A program made the position numbers and the translations under genes. A DNA stretch of 64,000 nucleotides. Source: Streptomyces griseoviridis. GTDB lineage: Bacteria; Actinomycetota; Actinomycetes; Streptomycetales; Streptomycetaceae. The notes beneath the pieces were generated by a model, which was not told where the DNA came from, made no database searches, and saw nothing but the letters and a program-made list of their open reading frames with translations. Location: contig NZ_CP029078.1 in assembly GCF_005222485.1 (NCBI RefSeq), positions 434,001 to 498,000 of the forward strand, in the 5' to 3' direction. Positions 40,782 to 49,405 of the stretch are shown one piece after another (the first letter of the stretch is position 1; every line of letters begins with the position of its first letter).

Positions 40782-41588
40782 ATGCCCCGTACGGAACTCG
40801 CCCGTTTCCTGCGCGATCGGCGCGCGGGCTGCAGTCCGCGCCGGTACGGCCTCCCGGAGGACACGTCGCGGCGCACGCCCGGTCTGCGGCGCGAGGAGCT
40901 GGCGGAGCTGGCCCACCTGTCGGTCGACTACTACACCCGGCTCGAACAGGCGCGCGGTCCGCGCCCCTCGCCGCGCGTCCTGGACGGCCTCGCCCACGCC
41001 CTGCGCCTCTCCCCGGCCGAGCGCAGCCATCTCTTCCGGCTGGCCGGGGCGGGCGAGCCGCCCGCCGGCGGCGCCGTCCGGCCGATCCGTCCGCAGGTGG
41101 CGGCGATGCTCGACCGGCTGCCCGGTACCGCCGCGATCGTCACCGACGCGGCCTACGGTGTCGTCGCGTGGAATCCGCTGGCCCGCGCACTGCTCGGCGA
41201 CGAGGCCGGGGTGACGAACCTGGCCAGGCGGCGGTTCCTCGGCGCGGGTCGCCGGTACGGGAGTTCGAGCGCCGAGGAGTTCGGGCACACCGTGGTGGCG
41301 CGGCTGCGCCGGGCCGCCGACCGCTATCCGCACGATCCCGCGCTCGCCGCGCTGCTGGCCGAACTGCGCGACGGCAGCGAGGAGTTCCGGCGGATCTGGG
41401 AGAGCCGTCCGGTGCACGCGCCGGGCCACCGCACCAAGACCGTGGAGCATCCGACGGCGGGCCGGCTCCGGCTGAACTGCGATGTGCTGCTGGTGCCCGA
41501 GGACGACCAGGAGGTCGTCCTGATCACCGCGGACCCCGGTTCGCGCTCCGCGCACGCCCTGCGGGACCTCGCGTCCCACCTGGCTTGA
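40782..41588 (+). CDS. XRE-family regulator with MmyB-like ligand-binding domain
   Basis: A 268-residue protein: an HTH at about 10-75 (LPEDTSRRTPGLRREELAELAHLSVDYYTRLEQARG) followed by the MmyB-type PAS-like domain (DRLPGTAAIVTDAAYGVVAWNPLARALLGD and HPTAGRLRLNCDVLLVPEDDQEVVLITADPGS). Such regulators usually repress the divergent SDR gene and respond to small lipophilic ligands. The ATG at 40782 has GGAGG upstream. Confidence 0.85.
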   Translation: MPRTELARFLRDRRAGCSPRRYGLPEDTSRRTPGLRREELAELAHLSVDYYTRLEQARGPRPSPRVLDGLAHALRLSPAERSHLFRLAGAGEPPAGGAVRPIRPQVAAMLDRLPGTAAIVTDAAYGVVAWNPLARALLGDEAGVTNLARRRFLGAGRRYGSSSAEEFGHTVVARLRRAADRYPHDPALAALLAELRDGSEEFRRIWESRPVHAPGHRTKTVEHPTAGRLRLNCDVLLVPEDDQEVVLITADPGSRSAHALRDLASHLA

Positions 41589-41618
41589 CTTGAGGGGCCC
41601 GCTCCCCCGCCGCCGCGG

Positions 41619-42875
41619 TCAGGCCACGGCGCCGACGGCGTCCGCGCGGGCGGGGACCATGCGGTCGTCGAGCCAGTCGTAGATGCGGGCCAGCGCGTAC
41701 CGCTGGGCACCGGCGTGGCAGTGCGCGTCGGCGCCCTCGGCCGCGGTGAACCGGACCAACGTGCGGTCCTCGGCGGTGAGATGGGCGAAGACCTCGTCGG
41801 GCTGGCCGGAGAAGAAGAGGTCGTTCTCGGCCTCGCAGATCAGCACCGGGCAGGTGACGGACTCGGCGATGCCGTCGCGCAGGTGGTAGTCGAGGGCGCG
41901 CAGCAGGAAGCCGCGCGGCGATCCGCCGCCCATCACGTACTGGCCGTGGCTCAGGCCCCAGTTGGCGACGTCGCTCTCGGCCGCGGCCTGTTCGAGGGCC
42001 GCGTCGATCGCGGCGGCGGCCTCCGGGTCACGCAGCAGGGCCGCGAGCGCGGCGGGGTCGGACTCGGGGAAGTGCGCGGTGAGGGTCGCGCCGAAGTCGT
42101 ACACGCCGTCGACGGCGATCACGGCGGCCAGCCGGTGCTCGAACGCGGCGGCCCTGACGCAGAGTTCACCGCCGAGGCTGATCCCGAGCAGGGCGATCCG
42201 GTCCTGGTCGGCGTCGGGGAGGTGTTCGGCGATCCAGTCGACGACGGCGCCGACGACTGTCTCCCAGTCGGGGCGGAAGTGCAGCCCCTGGTGGTGGCGG
42301 GTGCCGGGCTGGCCGGGGCCGTCGAAGGTGAGGACGTGGTAGCCGCGCTCCTGGGCGGCGAGGGCGCCCTGCACGTGCACCTCCTCGGCGCTGCCGTCGT
42401 AGCCGCTGTGCATGAGGAGCAGCGGACGGCGTCCCGGCAGCGGGCTCGGGTAGAAGTAGCCGGGCAGCTCCGCCCCTTCGAAGGGGATGCGGACCGGGCG
42501 CAGCACCTCGGGGCCCGCGAGGTCGGTGTAGCGGTGGAAGGCGGCGACGGCGCGGTCGTAGTTGTCGAGGATGCGCGGGTCGGAGGGGTCGCCGTGCAGG
42601 AAGAACTCGGCGTTGCGGTAGTAGTTCCAGGCGCGCAGCCAGGCGTCCCTGGCGCTGACCAGGTGGTCGCCCGCCTCGGCCCGCCGGGCGTCGGCGGCGA
42701 TCCGGTCGGCGGTCTCCCGCCAGGCGTCGTGCCAGCTGTCGGGGTCGCCGCCGGTGATGCGCTCGGCGGTGCCGAGCACCTCGGCGAAGTCGGCTCCCCC
42801 GTAGGCGATGTGGCTCAGCGAGCGGACCGTCTCGAACCAGTAGGAGGGGTGGTCGTGGAACAGCAGCTGCTTCAT
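41619..42875 (-). CDS. Alpha/beta hydrolase (FrsA/DHPON-hydrolase-like)
   Basis: A 418-residue hydrolase with an N-terminal helical cap (1-135) and a catalytic domain with LMHSGYDGSAEE (oxyanion), FDGPGQPGTRHHQG, nucleophile GISLGGEL, acid in CEAENDLFF and His in EGADAHCHAGAQR. This two-part layout matches the FrsA and 2,6-dihydroxypseudooxynicotine hydrolase group, but the substrate cannot be read from the sequence. Divergent from a TetR gene with matching operators between them. Confidence 0.82.
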   Translation of the reverse strand: MKQLLFHDHPSYWFETVRSLSHIAYGGADFAEVLGTAERITGGDPDSWHDAWRETADRIAADARRAEAGDHLVSARDAWLRAWNYYRNAEFFLHGDPSDPRILDNYDRAVAAFHRYTDLAGPEVLRPVRIPFEGAELPGYFYPSPLPGRRPLLLMHSGYDGSAEEVHVQGALAAQERGYHVLTFDGPGQPGTRHHQGLHFRPDWETVVGAVVDWIAEHLPDADQDRIALLGISLGGELCVRAAAFEHRLAAVIAVDGVYDFGATLTAHFPESDPAALAALLRDPEAAAAIDAALEQAAAESDVANWGLSHGQYVMGGGSPRGFLLRALDYHLRDGIAESVTCPVLICEAENDLFFSGQPDEVFAHLTAEDRTLVRFTAAEGADAHCHAGAQRYALARIYDWLDDRMVPARADAVGAVA

Positions 42876-42898
42876 GGGGACTCCTCGACGCTCTTAAT

Positions 42899-42912
42899 GC
42901 GGGTGTGCTCGC
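42899..42912. promoter_or_regulatory. TetR operator half, site 1
   Basis: GCGGGTGTGCTCGC, a near-palindrome of the form GCGRGTGYRCYCGC, located 24 bases upstream of the hydrolase start. It matches the inverted second site at 42957. Confidence 0.6.
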
Positions 42913-42956
42913 AATAACGACGATAGGAGCCTCCTCGCCTCGATGCAAGCACTAAC

Positions 42957-42970
42957 GCGAGTGCACCCGC
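42957..42970. promoter_or_regulatory. TetR operator half, site 2
   Basis: GCGAGTGCACCCGC, a near-perfect palindrome and inverted copy of site 1, located 24 bases upstream of the TetR start. The two sites sit symmetrically between the divergent genes. Confidence 0.6.
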
Positions 42971-42993
42971 GTTTGCCTGGGTAGAGTGTCGGC

Positions 42994-43584
42994 ATGACCC
43001 ATCCATCCGCGCCCAGAAAGCGCCCCGGCGGCCGGACCGCCCGCACCGGGCAGGCTGTCCACGAAGCCGTCCGCGCCCTGCTGGCCGAACGCGGCCAGGG
43101 CGGCTTCACGGGCCGTGACGTGGCCGAGCGCGCGGGCGTGCACGAGGCGACGATCTACCGGCGCTGGGGCAGCCTCGACACCCTGCTCCTCGACGTCGCG
43201 GTCACGGTGAGCAAGCTCAACGAGGACTCACCGCTGCCCGACACCGGAACGCTCCGCGGCGACCTGCTCGCCTGGGCGGGCGCGATGGCAGCCGACCTCG
43301 ACCGGCCCGAAGGACTCGGGCTGCTCCGCTCGGTGCTGGCCGTCCGCGCCTCGGACGCCGACCGCTCGGGCCAGGTCACCGACTTCGTCTACGCGCGCGC
43401 CGCCCTGATCCAGCGGGTCCTGGACCGCGCACGCGAACGGGGCGAGCCGGTACCGGAGTTGACGACCCTGCTCGAACGGCTGGTGGCGCCGCTGTACTTC
43501 CGGGCGATCTTCACCTACCGGCAGCTGGACGAAGGGCTGCCGGAGTTGGTCGACAACGCCCTGGCGGCAGCGGTCCGGGAGTGA
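42994..43584 (+). CDS. TetR/AcrR family regulator
   Basis: A 196-residue protein with an N-terminal HTH (GFTGRDVAERAGVHEATIYRRWGSLDTLLLDVAV) and a helical C-terminal domain of the TetR_C_11/16 type (LLERLVAPLYFRAIFTYRQLDEGLPELVDNALAA). Divergent from the alpha/beta hydrolase gene, with the paired operators in between, so it very likely represses that hydrolase and itself. Confidence 0.88.
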   Translation: MTHPSAPRKRPGGRTARTGQAVHEAVRALLAERGQGGFTGRDVAERAGVHEATIYRRWGSLDTLLLDVAVTVSKLNEDSPLPDTGTLRGDLLAWAGAMAADLDRPEGLGLLRSVLAVRASDADRSGQVTDFVYARAALIQRVLDRARERGEPVPELTTLLERLVAPLYFRAIFTYRQLDEGLPELVDNALAAAVRE

Positions 43585-43945
43585 CGGCCCGACGGCCGTC
43601 TCGCATCCGCCCAACAGGCTTGTTAAAAGGCCGAGTTGCTGACGCGCTGCCGGTGATCGGCAGGTTCGCCCGGGACGTGCTGCCGGGACGCGCGGTGCAC
43701 GGTGCGGAAGCGGCTCATTACGATAGGCCCGGCGGCCTCGGACAGGCACGGCGGATTCGCCGGTCGCAGGACGGTCCGGGGCGACGACGGAGGAACGACG
43801 GGCTACGTGATCGTGGCACCGGCGGCAGGCACGGCGGTCTCCCTAGCCGCGCTCGTAGGCCGAGAACGACGACGGACACCGCTCACCCCCGAAGCGCGCA
43901 GGATCGAGGCGGCGGCCCCCGGGGCTTCGCGACGGGAGGAGACCC
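43585..43945. other. Intergenic region upstream of the mycoredoxin gene
   Basis: No convincing gene. TACGAT at about 43718-43723 is a possible -10 for the mycoredoxin transcript, without a clear -35. GGGAGGAG just before 43946 is the ribosome binding site. The rest is featureless GC-rich DNA. Confidence 0.35.
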
Positions 43946-44224
43946 ATGGAGCGGTACCGGGACCCCCTGGTCGTCTACTGGCGGCCGGGCTGCCCGTTCT
44001 GCGTGAAGCTGCGGCTGGGACTGCGCTTCACGCGGCTGCGGTACACCGAGGTGAACATCTGGCACGACCCCGACGCGGCGTCCTTCGTCCGCCTGGTGGC
44101 CGACGGCAACGAGACGGTGCCGACGGTGACCGTGGCCGGCCACCCGCTGGTCAACCCGTCCCTGGCGGAGCTGAGGCGAGCGATCAGGACCCACGCCCCC
44201 GACCTGCTGGACCGCCCTCGTTGA
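43946..44224 (+). CDS. Mycoredoxin/glutaredoxin-like thiol oxidoreductase
   Basis: A 92-residue thioredoxin-fold protein with the redox motif Cys16-Pro-Phe-Cys19 (YWRPGCPFCVKL), cis-Pro in ETVPTVTVAGHPLVNPS, and no extra domains. Mycoredoxins reduce mycothiol-protein mixed disulfides in actinobacteria, taking electrons from mycothiol. The sequence LRYTEVNIWHDPDAASFV is typical of the group. Stand-alone gene, convergent with the secreted protease. Confidence 0.88.
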   Translation: MERYRDPLVVYWRPGCPFCVKLRLGLRFTRLRYTEVNIWHDPDAASFVRLVADGNETVPTVTVAGHPLVNPSLAELRRAIRTHAPDLLDRPR

Positions 44225-44262
44225 CCTCGCGCGCCGCGCCGGACGGAGCGGAACGGGTACGC

Positions 44263-44309
44263 GGCGGGGACGGAGCCGCGCGTGGGTCCCGCGCGTCCCC
44301 GTCCCCGCC
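44263..44309. terminator. Bidirectional terminator between mycoredoxin and protease genes
   Basis: GGCGGGGACGG (44263-44273) pairs with CCGTCCCCGCC (44299-44309), with an inner GCGCG/CGCGC stem; located between two convergent genes. Confidence 0.65.
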
Positions 44310-44320
44310 GACCCGCCCGG

Positions 44321-45484
44321 TCAGGCGGTGTGCAGACGCAAGCCGTAGCGGTTGAGGATCTCGTTGATCGGCTGGAACCAGGTCTCGCCGCCGCTGGTGC
44401 AGTTGCCCCAGCCGCCCGAGGTGACGCCCTGCGCCTGGTCGCCGCTGATGAACGAGCCGCCGGAGTCGCCGGGTTCGGCGCAGACGCTCGTCTTGGTCAT
44501 CTGGTAGACCGCGCCCTGGCTGTAGTTGACGGTCTCGTTCAGGGCGAGGACCGCGCCGCAGTGCCAGTGCGAGGTGGATCCGGAGCGGCAGATCGAGGTG
44601 CCGACCGGCGCCACGTTCGAACCGCGCACGAGCTGGTCGGAGATCGTGCCCCAGCCGAGCACGACCGGCACCGTCCACCAGCCGCTGCCGACGCTCACCC
44701 AGGCGTAGTCGTCACCGGGGAACGACGATCCCTGGAAGGAGCCGATGTAGGAGCCGTCCCAGCCGCTGACACCCGCGCCCGCCTGCCCGCAGTGCCCGGC
44801 GGTGACGAACCCGCCGTACACCGAGAAGCCGATGGAGCAGCGGACGTTGCCCGTGTAGTACGGGTCGCCGCCGACCGTGCCGGCGGCGAAGGTCCGCGCC
44901 GGGGTCGCGACGGTCCTGACGGTCACCGGGCCGGTCTCCCTGGCCTTCGCCAGGAAGCGCTGGACATCGTTGTCAGCTCGCTCGGCGCCGACCACCGACA
45001 CCACCACCGTGTTGGCCGCCGGGTCGACGTGCCAGCTCGTCACGGAGGCGGGGGCGGAGAGCTTGTCGATACGGGCCTTGGCTGCGTCCAGCTGGCGCGC
45101 GCTGCGTCCGACCGTGCGCAGGTCGGCGCCGGACGCCTCGACCGCGGCGCGCTGGGCCGCCGAAGCGCCCTTGGTGACGGCGACCCTGAGCCGGCCGCTG
45201 GTGGCGTCGAACCAGGACCCGGCGTAGGCGGAACCGGCGGCCTTCTCGGCCTTCGGGGCGACCTTGATGGCCGTCCGCTCGGCGCCGAGGCGGGCTTCGG
45301 CCTGCTTCTCGGTCAGGCCGAACTGCCGCTGCATGGCGGTGAGTACGCCGTCCGAGGCGGGTGCGGCGGTGGGGGTCGTGGCACCGGCCTCGCTGGCCGC
45401 CGCGGGGAGGGTCCCCGCCGCGCCGAAGGTGCCGAGCATCAGGAGGGCGGCCAGGCCGACATGCCTGAATCCTCTGCGTCTCAT
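44321..45484 (-). CDS. Secreted chymotrypsin-like serine protease (streptogrisin family, S1)
   Basis: A 387-residue preproenzyme. Signal peptide 1-30 (LAALLMLGTFGAAGTLPAAA), an alpha-lytic-protease-type prodomain (about 45-200), and a mature S1 domain with catalytic His231 (TAGHCG), Asp259 (PGDDYAW) and Ser341 (GDSGGS). Cysteine pairs near His231, at 299/309 and 335/363 are placed as in streptogrisins. The prodomain acts as a folding chaperone and is cleaved off. A 14-base palindrome at 45537 lies in the promoter region. Confidence 0.93.
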   Translation of the reverse strand: MRRRGFRHVGLAALLMLGTFGAAGTLPAAASEAGATTPTAAPASDGVLTAMQRQFGLTEKQAEARLGAERTAIKVAPKAEKAAGSAYAGSWFDATSGRLRVAVTKGASAAQRAAVEASGADLRTVGRSARQLDAAKARIDKLSAPASVTSWHVDPAANTVVVSVVGAERADNDVQRFLAKARETGPVTVRTVATPARTFAAGTVGGDPYYTGNVRCSIGFSVYGGFVTAGHCGQAGAGVSGWDGSYIGSFQGSSFPGDDYAWVSVGSGWWTVPVVLGWGTISDQLVRGSNVAPVGTSICRSGSTSHWHCGAVLALNETVNYSQGAVYQMTKTSVCAEPGDSGGSFISGDQAQGVTSGGWGNCTSGGETWFQPINEILNRYGLRLHTA

Positions 45485-45793
45485 GGGTGTTGCCCTTCGT
45501 CGTTCCAGAAGTGTGGGGATGGAACAGCCCAGTTGCTGAGAGCGCTCTCATACGTGGCGGGACAGAGCTTATCCAGCCGACGTGGGTCAGGTCCATGCCA
45601 ATGCAGGACTCGATACGGGGAGCGCGTCTCGCCAGGGGCGGGGGGGTTCGGGGAGCGGGGCCGGGTTCGACTAGTGGGGCCGGATCGACGGCTGGGGCCG
45701 ATTCGACGAGCGCGCGGTCGGCCCGAAAGGCACGTCCGGCCGGCGGACCCCGCGACGCGGCTCCTTCCGATCGGCCAGGGCATCACGACAAGC
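45485..45793. other. Intergenic region between protease and cyclophilin genes
   Basis: Contains the protease promoter region with the palindrome at 45537-45550, and on the minus strand TTGGCATGGACC at about 45592-45603, reminiscent of the TTGGTxxxGACC elements before Streptomyces secreted-hydrolase genes. The remainder is spacer; no gene is supported. Confidence 0.4.
45537..45550. promoter_or_regulatory. LacI-type palindrome in the protease promoter region
   Basis: TGAGAGCGCTCTCA is a perfect 14-base palindrome. It differs from the CebR site TGGGAGCGCTCCCA by one symmetric base pair per arm, and lies 53 bases upstream of the protease start. Confidence 0.6.
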
Positions 45794-45826
45794 GGCCCCG
45801 GCCGACCTGATCGGTCGGCCGGGGCC
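45794..45826 (-). terminator. Strong hairpin terminator after the cyclophilin gene
   Basis: GGCCCCGGCCGACC, loop TGATC, GGTCGGCCGGGGCC: a perfect 14-base stem about 90 bases downstream of the cyclophilin stop. Confidence 0.75.
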
Positions 45827-45915
45827 GGGGACCGCTGACGCGGCGGCCGGGCCTGGGCCCGGGACTACAGAACCTCGGGACCCGCGAGACGCACGGGACC
45901 CTCGGGGCTGCCTGA

Positions 45916-46410
45916 CTACTCGCCGACGACGCCGGAGGCGGCGACCACGATCTTGGCGGCCGTGGAACCCGAGCGGGAACCGAGCCCCTCGATCTTCTTC
46001 ACCAGGTCCGAGCCCTCGACGACCTCGCCGAAGACGACGTGCTTGCCGTCCAGCCACGGGGTGACGACGGTGGTGATGAAGAACTGCGAGCCGTTGGTGC
46101 CGGGGCCCGCGTTGGCCATCGACAGCAGGAACGGACGGTCGTGGCGCAGCTTGAAGTTCTCGTCGGCGAACTTCTCGCCGTAGATGCTCTTGCCGCCGGT
46201 GCCGTTGCCGTTGGTGAAGTCGCCGCCCTGGAGCATGAAGTCCGGTATGACCCGGTGGAAGGGCGAACCGGCGTAGCCGAAGCCGTGCTGGCCGGTGGCC
46301 AGCTCGCGGAAGTTCTGTGCGGTCTTGGGCACGACGTCGTCGAAGAGGTTGAAGACGATGCGGCCCGCGGCCTCGCCGTTGATGGTGATGTCGAAGTAGA
46401 CGTTGCTCAT
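45916..46410 (-). CDS. Cytosolic cyclophilin-type peptidyl-prolyl cis-trans isomerase
   Basis: A 164-residue cyclophilin A-type protein without a signal peptide. Family signature [23 protein letters not shown] with catalytic Arg near residue 54, [19 protein letters not shown] with the Phe and Gln of the active site, and [15 protein letters not shown]. Catalyses proline isomerisation during protein folding. Complete and of typical length. Confidence 0.95.
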   Translation of the reverse strand: MSNVYFDITINGEAAGRIVFNLFDDVVPKTAQNFRELATGQHGFGYAGSPFHRVIPDFMLQGGDFTNGNGTGGKSIYGEKFADENFKLRHDRPFLLSMANAGPGTNGSQFFITTVVTPWLDGKHVVFGEVVEGSDLVKKIEGLGSRSGSTAAKIVVAASGVVGE

Positions 46411-46569
46411 GCCCCCATCTTTTCACTTCCTTTCCCATGGGCCGACCGGGAGGTCCCCCGCCACACCTCTCGATACCCGGCAGGGGTATCTCGGAGGCCC
46501 GGGTGAGCCCCGGTGGCCGCGGCGCGGGTCTGGACGACGGGCACGGCACCCTGCATTCTGACCACGCCA

Positions 46570-46583
46570 TGACAACGTCGTCA
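46570..46583. promoter_or_regulatory. Imperfect LacI-type operator before the GH5 gene
   Basis: TGACAACGTCGTCA is a near-palindrome (one mismatched pair) of the form TGACAACGTTGTCA seen with actinobacterial LacI regulators of sugar genes; 19 bases upstream of the start. Confidence 0.4.
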
Positions 46584-46602
46584 CCGGATCGGGAGGGTGA
46601 CC

Positions 46603-48537
46603 GTGCGCGGATCTCTCGTCAGGGCCGCACTGGCCGCCGTGCTCCTGCTGCTGTCGGCGCCGCTCGCCCCGGCCGCGGCGACGACGGGCGCGAAATCCGG
46701 GCCGGCCCCGGTCACAGCCGATGCCGGCGTCGCCGCCGGTCAGGAGTGGACGCCCCCGCTCAGCACCCGGGGCCGTTGGATCGTCGACGCGAACGGCGAC
46801 CGGTTCAGGATGCGGTCGGGGAACTGGCACGGCGCCAGCGGCACCTGGAGCGGCTCCGGCAGCGTGGACGACGACGCCGCGCACCACGCCGGTGAGAACT
46901 CCGGCCGGATCCCGCTCGGCCTCGACCGGGCGCCCGTCGCCGAGATCATCGCCGGGTTCCGGGAGATCGGCATCAACAGCGTCCGGCTGCCGTTCTCCAA
47001 CGAGATGATCCACGACACCGTCCCCGTCACGGACCACGCGGTCGCCGCCAACCCGTCGCTGCGCGGCCTGACCCCGCTCGGGGTGTACGACGCCGTGGTG
47101 CGCGACCTCACCGCGGCCGGGCTCGCGGTGATCCTCAACAACCACACCGGCACGACCCGTTGGTGCTGCGGGGTCGACGGCAACGAACGCTGGAACGCCT
47201 CCAGGTCGACGGCCGCCTGGGAGGACGACTGGCTGTTCATGGCCCGCCGCTACCGCGACAACGAGCGGGTGGTCGGCGCCGACCTCTACAACGAGGTCCG
47301 CCGCTCGGTCCTCGACGACCCGAACTGGGGACTCGGCGACGACCACGACTGGTTCGCCGCCTCCCAGCACCTCGGCGACCGCATCCTCCTGGAGGCGGAC
47401 CCGGATCTGCTGATCATCGTCGAGGGCATCAACTGGACCGGCGTCCCCGTCGACGGCTTCGCCCACGGGCGGCCCGCCCTGGAACCCGTCAGGCGCCTCT
47501 CGCACACCCTCGTGGACTCGGGCAAACTCGTCTACTCGGCCCACTTCTACGACTACACCGGACCCCACCACAGCGGCGCCACCGGCATCGGCGAGACCAG
47601 CGACCCGCGCTACCGCGACCTCAGCCCCGAGGAGTTGACCGCCGTCCTGACGCGCCAGGCGTTCTTCGTCAGCGGCGAGCAGGACCAGCACTTCACCGCA
47701 CCCGTCTGGATCAGCGAGTTCGGCGTCGGCGGCCGGGAGGAGACCGGCGCGAAGCCACGCGCCTGGTTCGAGCGCTTCGTCGACCACCTCATCCGCGCCG
47801 ACGCCGACTTCGCGTACTGGCCGCTCGTCGGCTGGCACCAGAACCGCACCGGCAACGGCTGGGCGCTGCTGCACTGGGACGCGGCCGGGAACCGGATGGG
47901 TCTCTACGACGGCGACGACTGGCGGGCCGCCGCCTGGACCAGGCTGATGACCGCGACCAGCCGCACCGGAGCGGTCCCACCGGTGGCCGAGTGGTCCCAA
48001 CTCAGCCCCGACCACAGTGACTTCGTCGCGTCCCGGCGGATGCGGGCGCTGCCCGACTGGGACCCGGGGGCCCGCAAGGCGGTCTGCCCCGACGGGCAAC
48101 GGCTGCTCGGGCTCGGCCACACGGGCAACCGGGGCCTGTGCTCGGACGTCACCGCCGGGGCGCTGTGGGCCGCGGCCGGCGGTCACGAGGTGGTGGTGGA
48201 CGAACGGCATGTGGCGGCCGGCCGGGACTGGGCCTCGGGGTACACCAAACTCCAGTGCGCCGAGGGGCAGTTCCTCACCGGCTACAGCGTGCGCGGCCAG
48301 GCCGTCTCCGCCGGCCTGTGCGCGGCGGCCCCGGCCGGGCGGCTCGGCGGCACGGGCCGCACGGTGTGGTTCGACCGCGGCGACAGCCGGGGCCAGGCGC
48401 CCCGGGGCGGCGACTTCGCCTACGGCGCGTACAAGGGGCAGTGCGCCGACGACGAGTACGCGGCCGGGATCGCGTACACGGGCCGTCTCGGCTCGTCGCG
48501 GACTCCGGACGCGCTCTACTGCCGCCGACTGGCGTGA
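46603..48537 (+). CDS. Secreted glycoside hydrolase family 5-like enzyme with Cys-rich C-terminal module
   Basis: A 644-residue secreted enzyme. Signal peptide 1-26 (LVRAALAAVLLLLSAPLAPAAA), then a GH5 (cellulase) TIM barrel: INSVRLPFSNEM, VILNNHTGTTRWCCG, acid/base Glu in GADLYNEVRR, and nucleophile Glu in PVWISEFGVGG. About 150 C-terminal residues form a separate module with repeated CPDGQRLLGLGHTG, CAEGQFLTGYSVRG and CADDEYAAGIAYTG units, probably disulfide-linked and possibly carbohydrate-binding. The GTG at 46603, 7 bases after GGGAGG, is preferred to one at 46597. Substrate is likely a beta-1,4-glucan or related polymer. Confidence 0.82.
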   Translation: MRGSLVRAALAAVLLLLSAPLAPAAATTGAKSGPAPVTADAGVAAGQEWTPPLSTRGRWIVDANGDRFRMRSGNWHGASGTWSGSGSVDDDAAHHAGENSGRIPLGLDRAPVAEIIAGFREIGINSVRLPFSNEMIHDTVPVTDHAVAANPSLRGLTPLGVYDAVVRDLTAAGLAVILNNHTGTTRWCCGVDGNERWNASRSTAAWEDDWLFMARRYRDNERVVGADLYNEVRRSVLDDPNWGLGDDHDWFAASQHLGDRILLEADPDLLIIVEGINWTGVPVDGFAHGRPALEPVRRLSHTLVDSGKLVYSAHFYDYTGPHHSGATGIGETSDPRYRDLSPEELTAVLTRQAFFVSGEQDQHFTAPVWISEFGVGGREETGAKPRAWFERFVDHLIRADADFAYWPLVGWHQNRTGNGWALLHWDAAGNRMGLYDGDDWRAAAWTRLMTATSRTGAVPPVAEWSQLSPDHSDFVASRRMRALPDWDPGARKAVCPDGQRLLGLGHTGNRGLCSDVTAGALWAAAGGHEVVVDERHVAAGRDWASGYTKLQCAEGQFLTGYSVRGQAVSAGLCAAAPAGRLGGTGRTVWFDRGDSRGQAPRGGDFAYGAYKGQCADDEYAAGIAYTGRLGSSRTPDALYCRRLA

Positions 48538-48553
48538 CCCGGCCGGGGTCCGC

Positions 48554-49360
48554 TCACGGCGACTTGCGGCCGACGCCCGCGTACACCCAGTACTCGGACG
48601 GCCTCTCCGGCACCTCGTCCCCCGCATCGGGGCGCCACAACGGGACGTGGACCAGGCCGGGTTCGGTGAGGTCGAAGCCGTCGAAGAGGCCGAGTATGCG
48701 CTCGCGGGAGCGGGCAGTCACCGGCGAGGTGGCCTTCGCCCGGTACAACTGGCCGACGGCGGCGGCCGTGTCGGGCCGGTCCTCGTCGGTGGCGTGGGAC
48801 AGCGCGAGCCACCCCTCGGCGGGCAGCGCGTCACGGAACGCGGCCACGACACCGGCGGGGTCCTCCGCCTCCGTCACGAAGTGCAGGATGGTGATCATCA
48901 GGACGGCGACCGGCTGGTCGAGGTCGATCAGCCTGCGCAGCCGGGGCGCGGCCAGGATGTCGGCGGGGCTGCGGATGTCGGCGTCGAGGACGTCCGCGTC
49001 CGGGTTGTCGGCGAGCAGGGACGCGCTGTGCGCCACCGCCACCGGGTCGTTGTCGACGTAGAGCACCCGGCACCGCGGGTCGAGCGCCTGGGCCACCTCG
49101 TGCACGTTGCCCTGGGTGGGGATGCCGGAGCCGAGGTCGATGAACTGCCGTACCCCGGAGTCGACGAGGAAGCGCACGGCGCGGCGCAGGAAGGCGCGGT
49201 TGGCGCGGGCCAGCGTCCGTACCTGGGGGTCGATGGCGGTGAACGCGGCCACCGCCTCCCGGTCGATCGCGAAGTTGTGCTGTCCGCCCAGCATCGCGTC
49301 GTACATCCGAGCGACACTCGCCCGGTTCGGCACTCCTGCACCGGAGAGTTCTTCACGCAT
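48554..49360 (-). CDS. SAM-dependent methyltransferase, Methyltransf_19 family (copy 1)
   Basis: A 268-residue protein of the family typified by VARMYDAMLGGQHNFAIDREAV at the N-terminus, IDLGSGIPTQGNVHEVAQ (SAM loop), VLYVDNDPVAVAHSASLL and PVAVLMITILHFVTEAEDP. Streptomyces genomes hold many copies, usually beside XRE-DUF5753/DUF397 genes; their substrate is not known. The ATG at 49360 preceded by GGGAG is used. Divergent from the SpoIIE phosphatase gene. Confidence 0.85.
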   Translation of the reverse strand: MREELSGAGVPNRASVARMYDAMLGGQHNFAIDREAVAAFTAIDPQVRTLARANRAFLRRAVRFLVDSGVRQFIDLGSGIPTQGNVHEVAQALDPRCRVLYVDNDPVAVAHSASLLADNPDADVLDADIRSPADILAAPRLRRLIDLDQPVAVLMITILHFVTEAEDPAGVVAAFRDALPAEGWLALSHATDEDRPDTAAAVGQLYRAKATSPVTARSRERILGLFDGFDLTEPGLVHVPLWRPDAGDEVPERPSEYWVYAGVGRKSP

Positions 49361-49379
49361 CACAACTCCCACCTTGCAC

Positions 49380-49395
49380 AGCCGTCTTGACGGCT
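49380..49395. other. Short hairpin between divergent genes
   Basis: AGCCGTC-TT-GACGGCT, a perfect 7-base stem in the leader of the methyltransferase gene. TATGAT on the minus strand just upstream is a good -10 for that gene. Confidence 0.4.
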
Positions 49396-49405
49396 CATCA
49401 TATAG

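Noticed and set aside
43702..44355. A 217-codon plus-strand frame over the mycoredoxin gene
   Set aside because: Different frame from the clear CPFC thioredoxin-fold gene; its composition is Arg/Gly/Pro filler.
44960..44970. GTTGTCAGC inside the protease gene as a further RecA-NDp promoter
   Set aside because: Lies within coding sequence, breaks the conserved GTG and has no TANNNT at 8 bases.
45592..45603. TTGGCATGGACC before the protease gene as a DasR operator
   Set aside because: Only TGG and GACC fit the DasR site ACTGGTCTAGACCACT; too weak to call.
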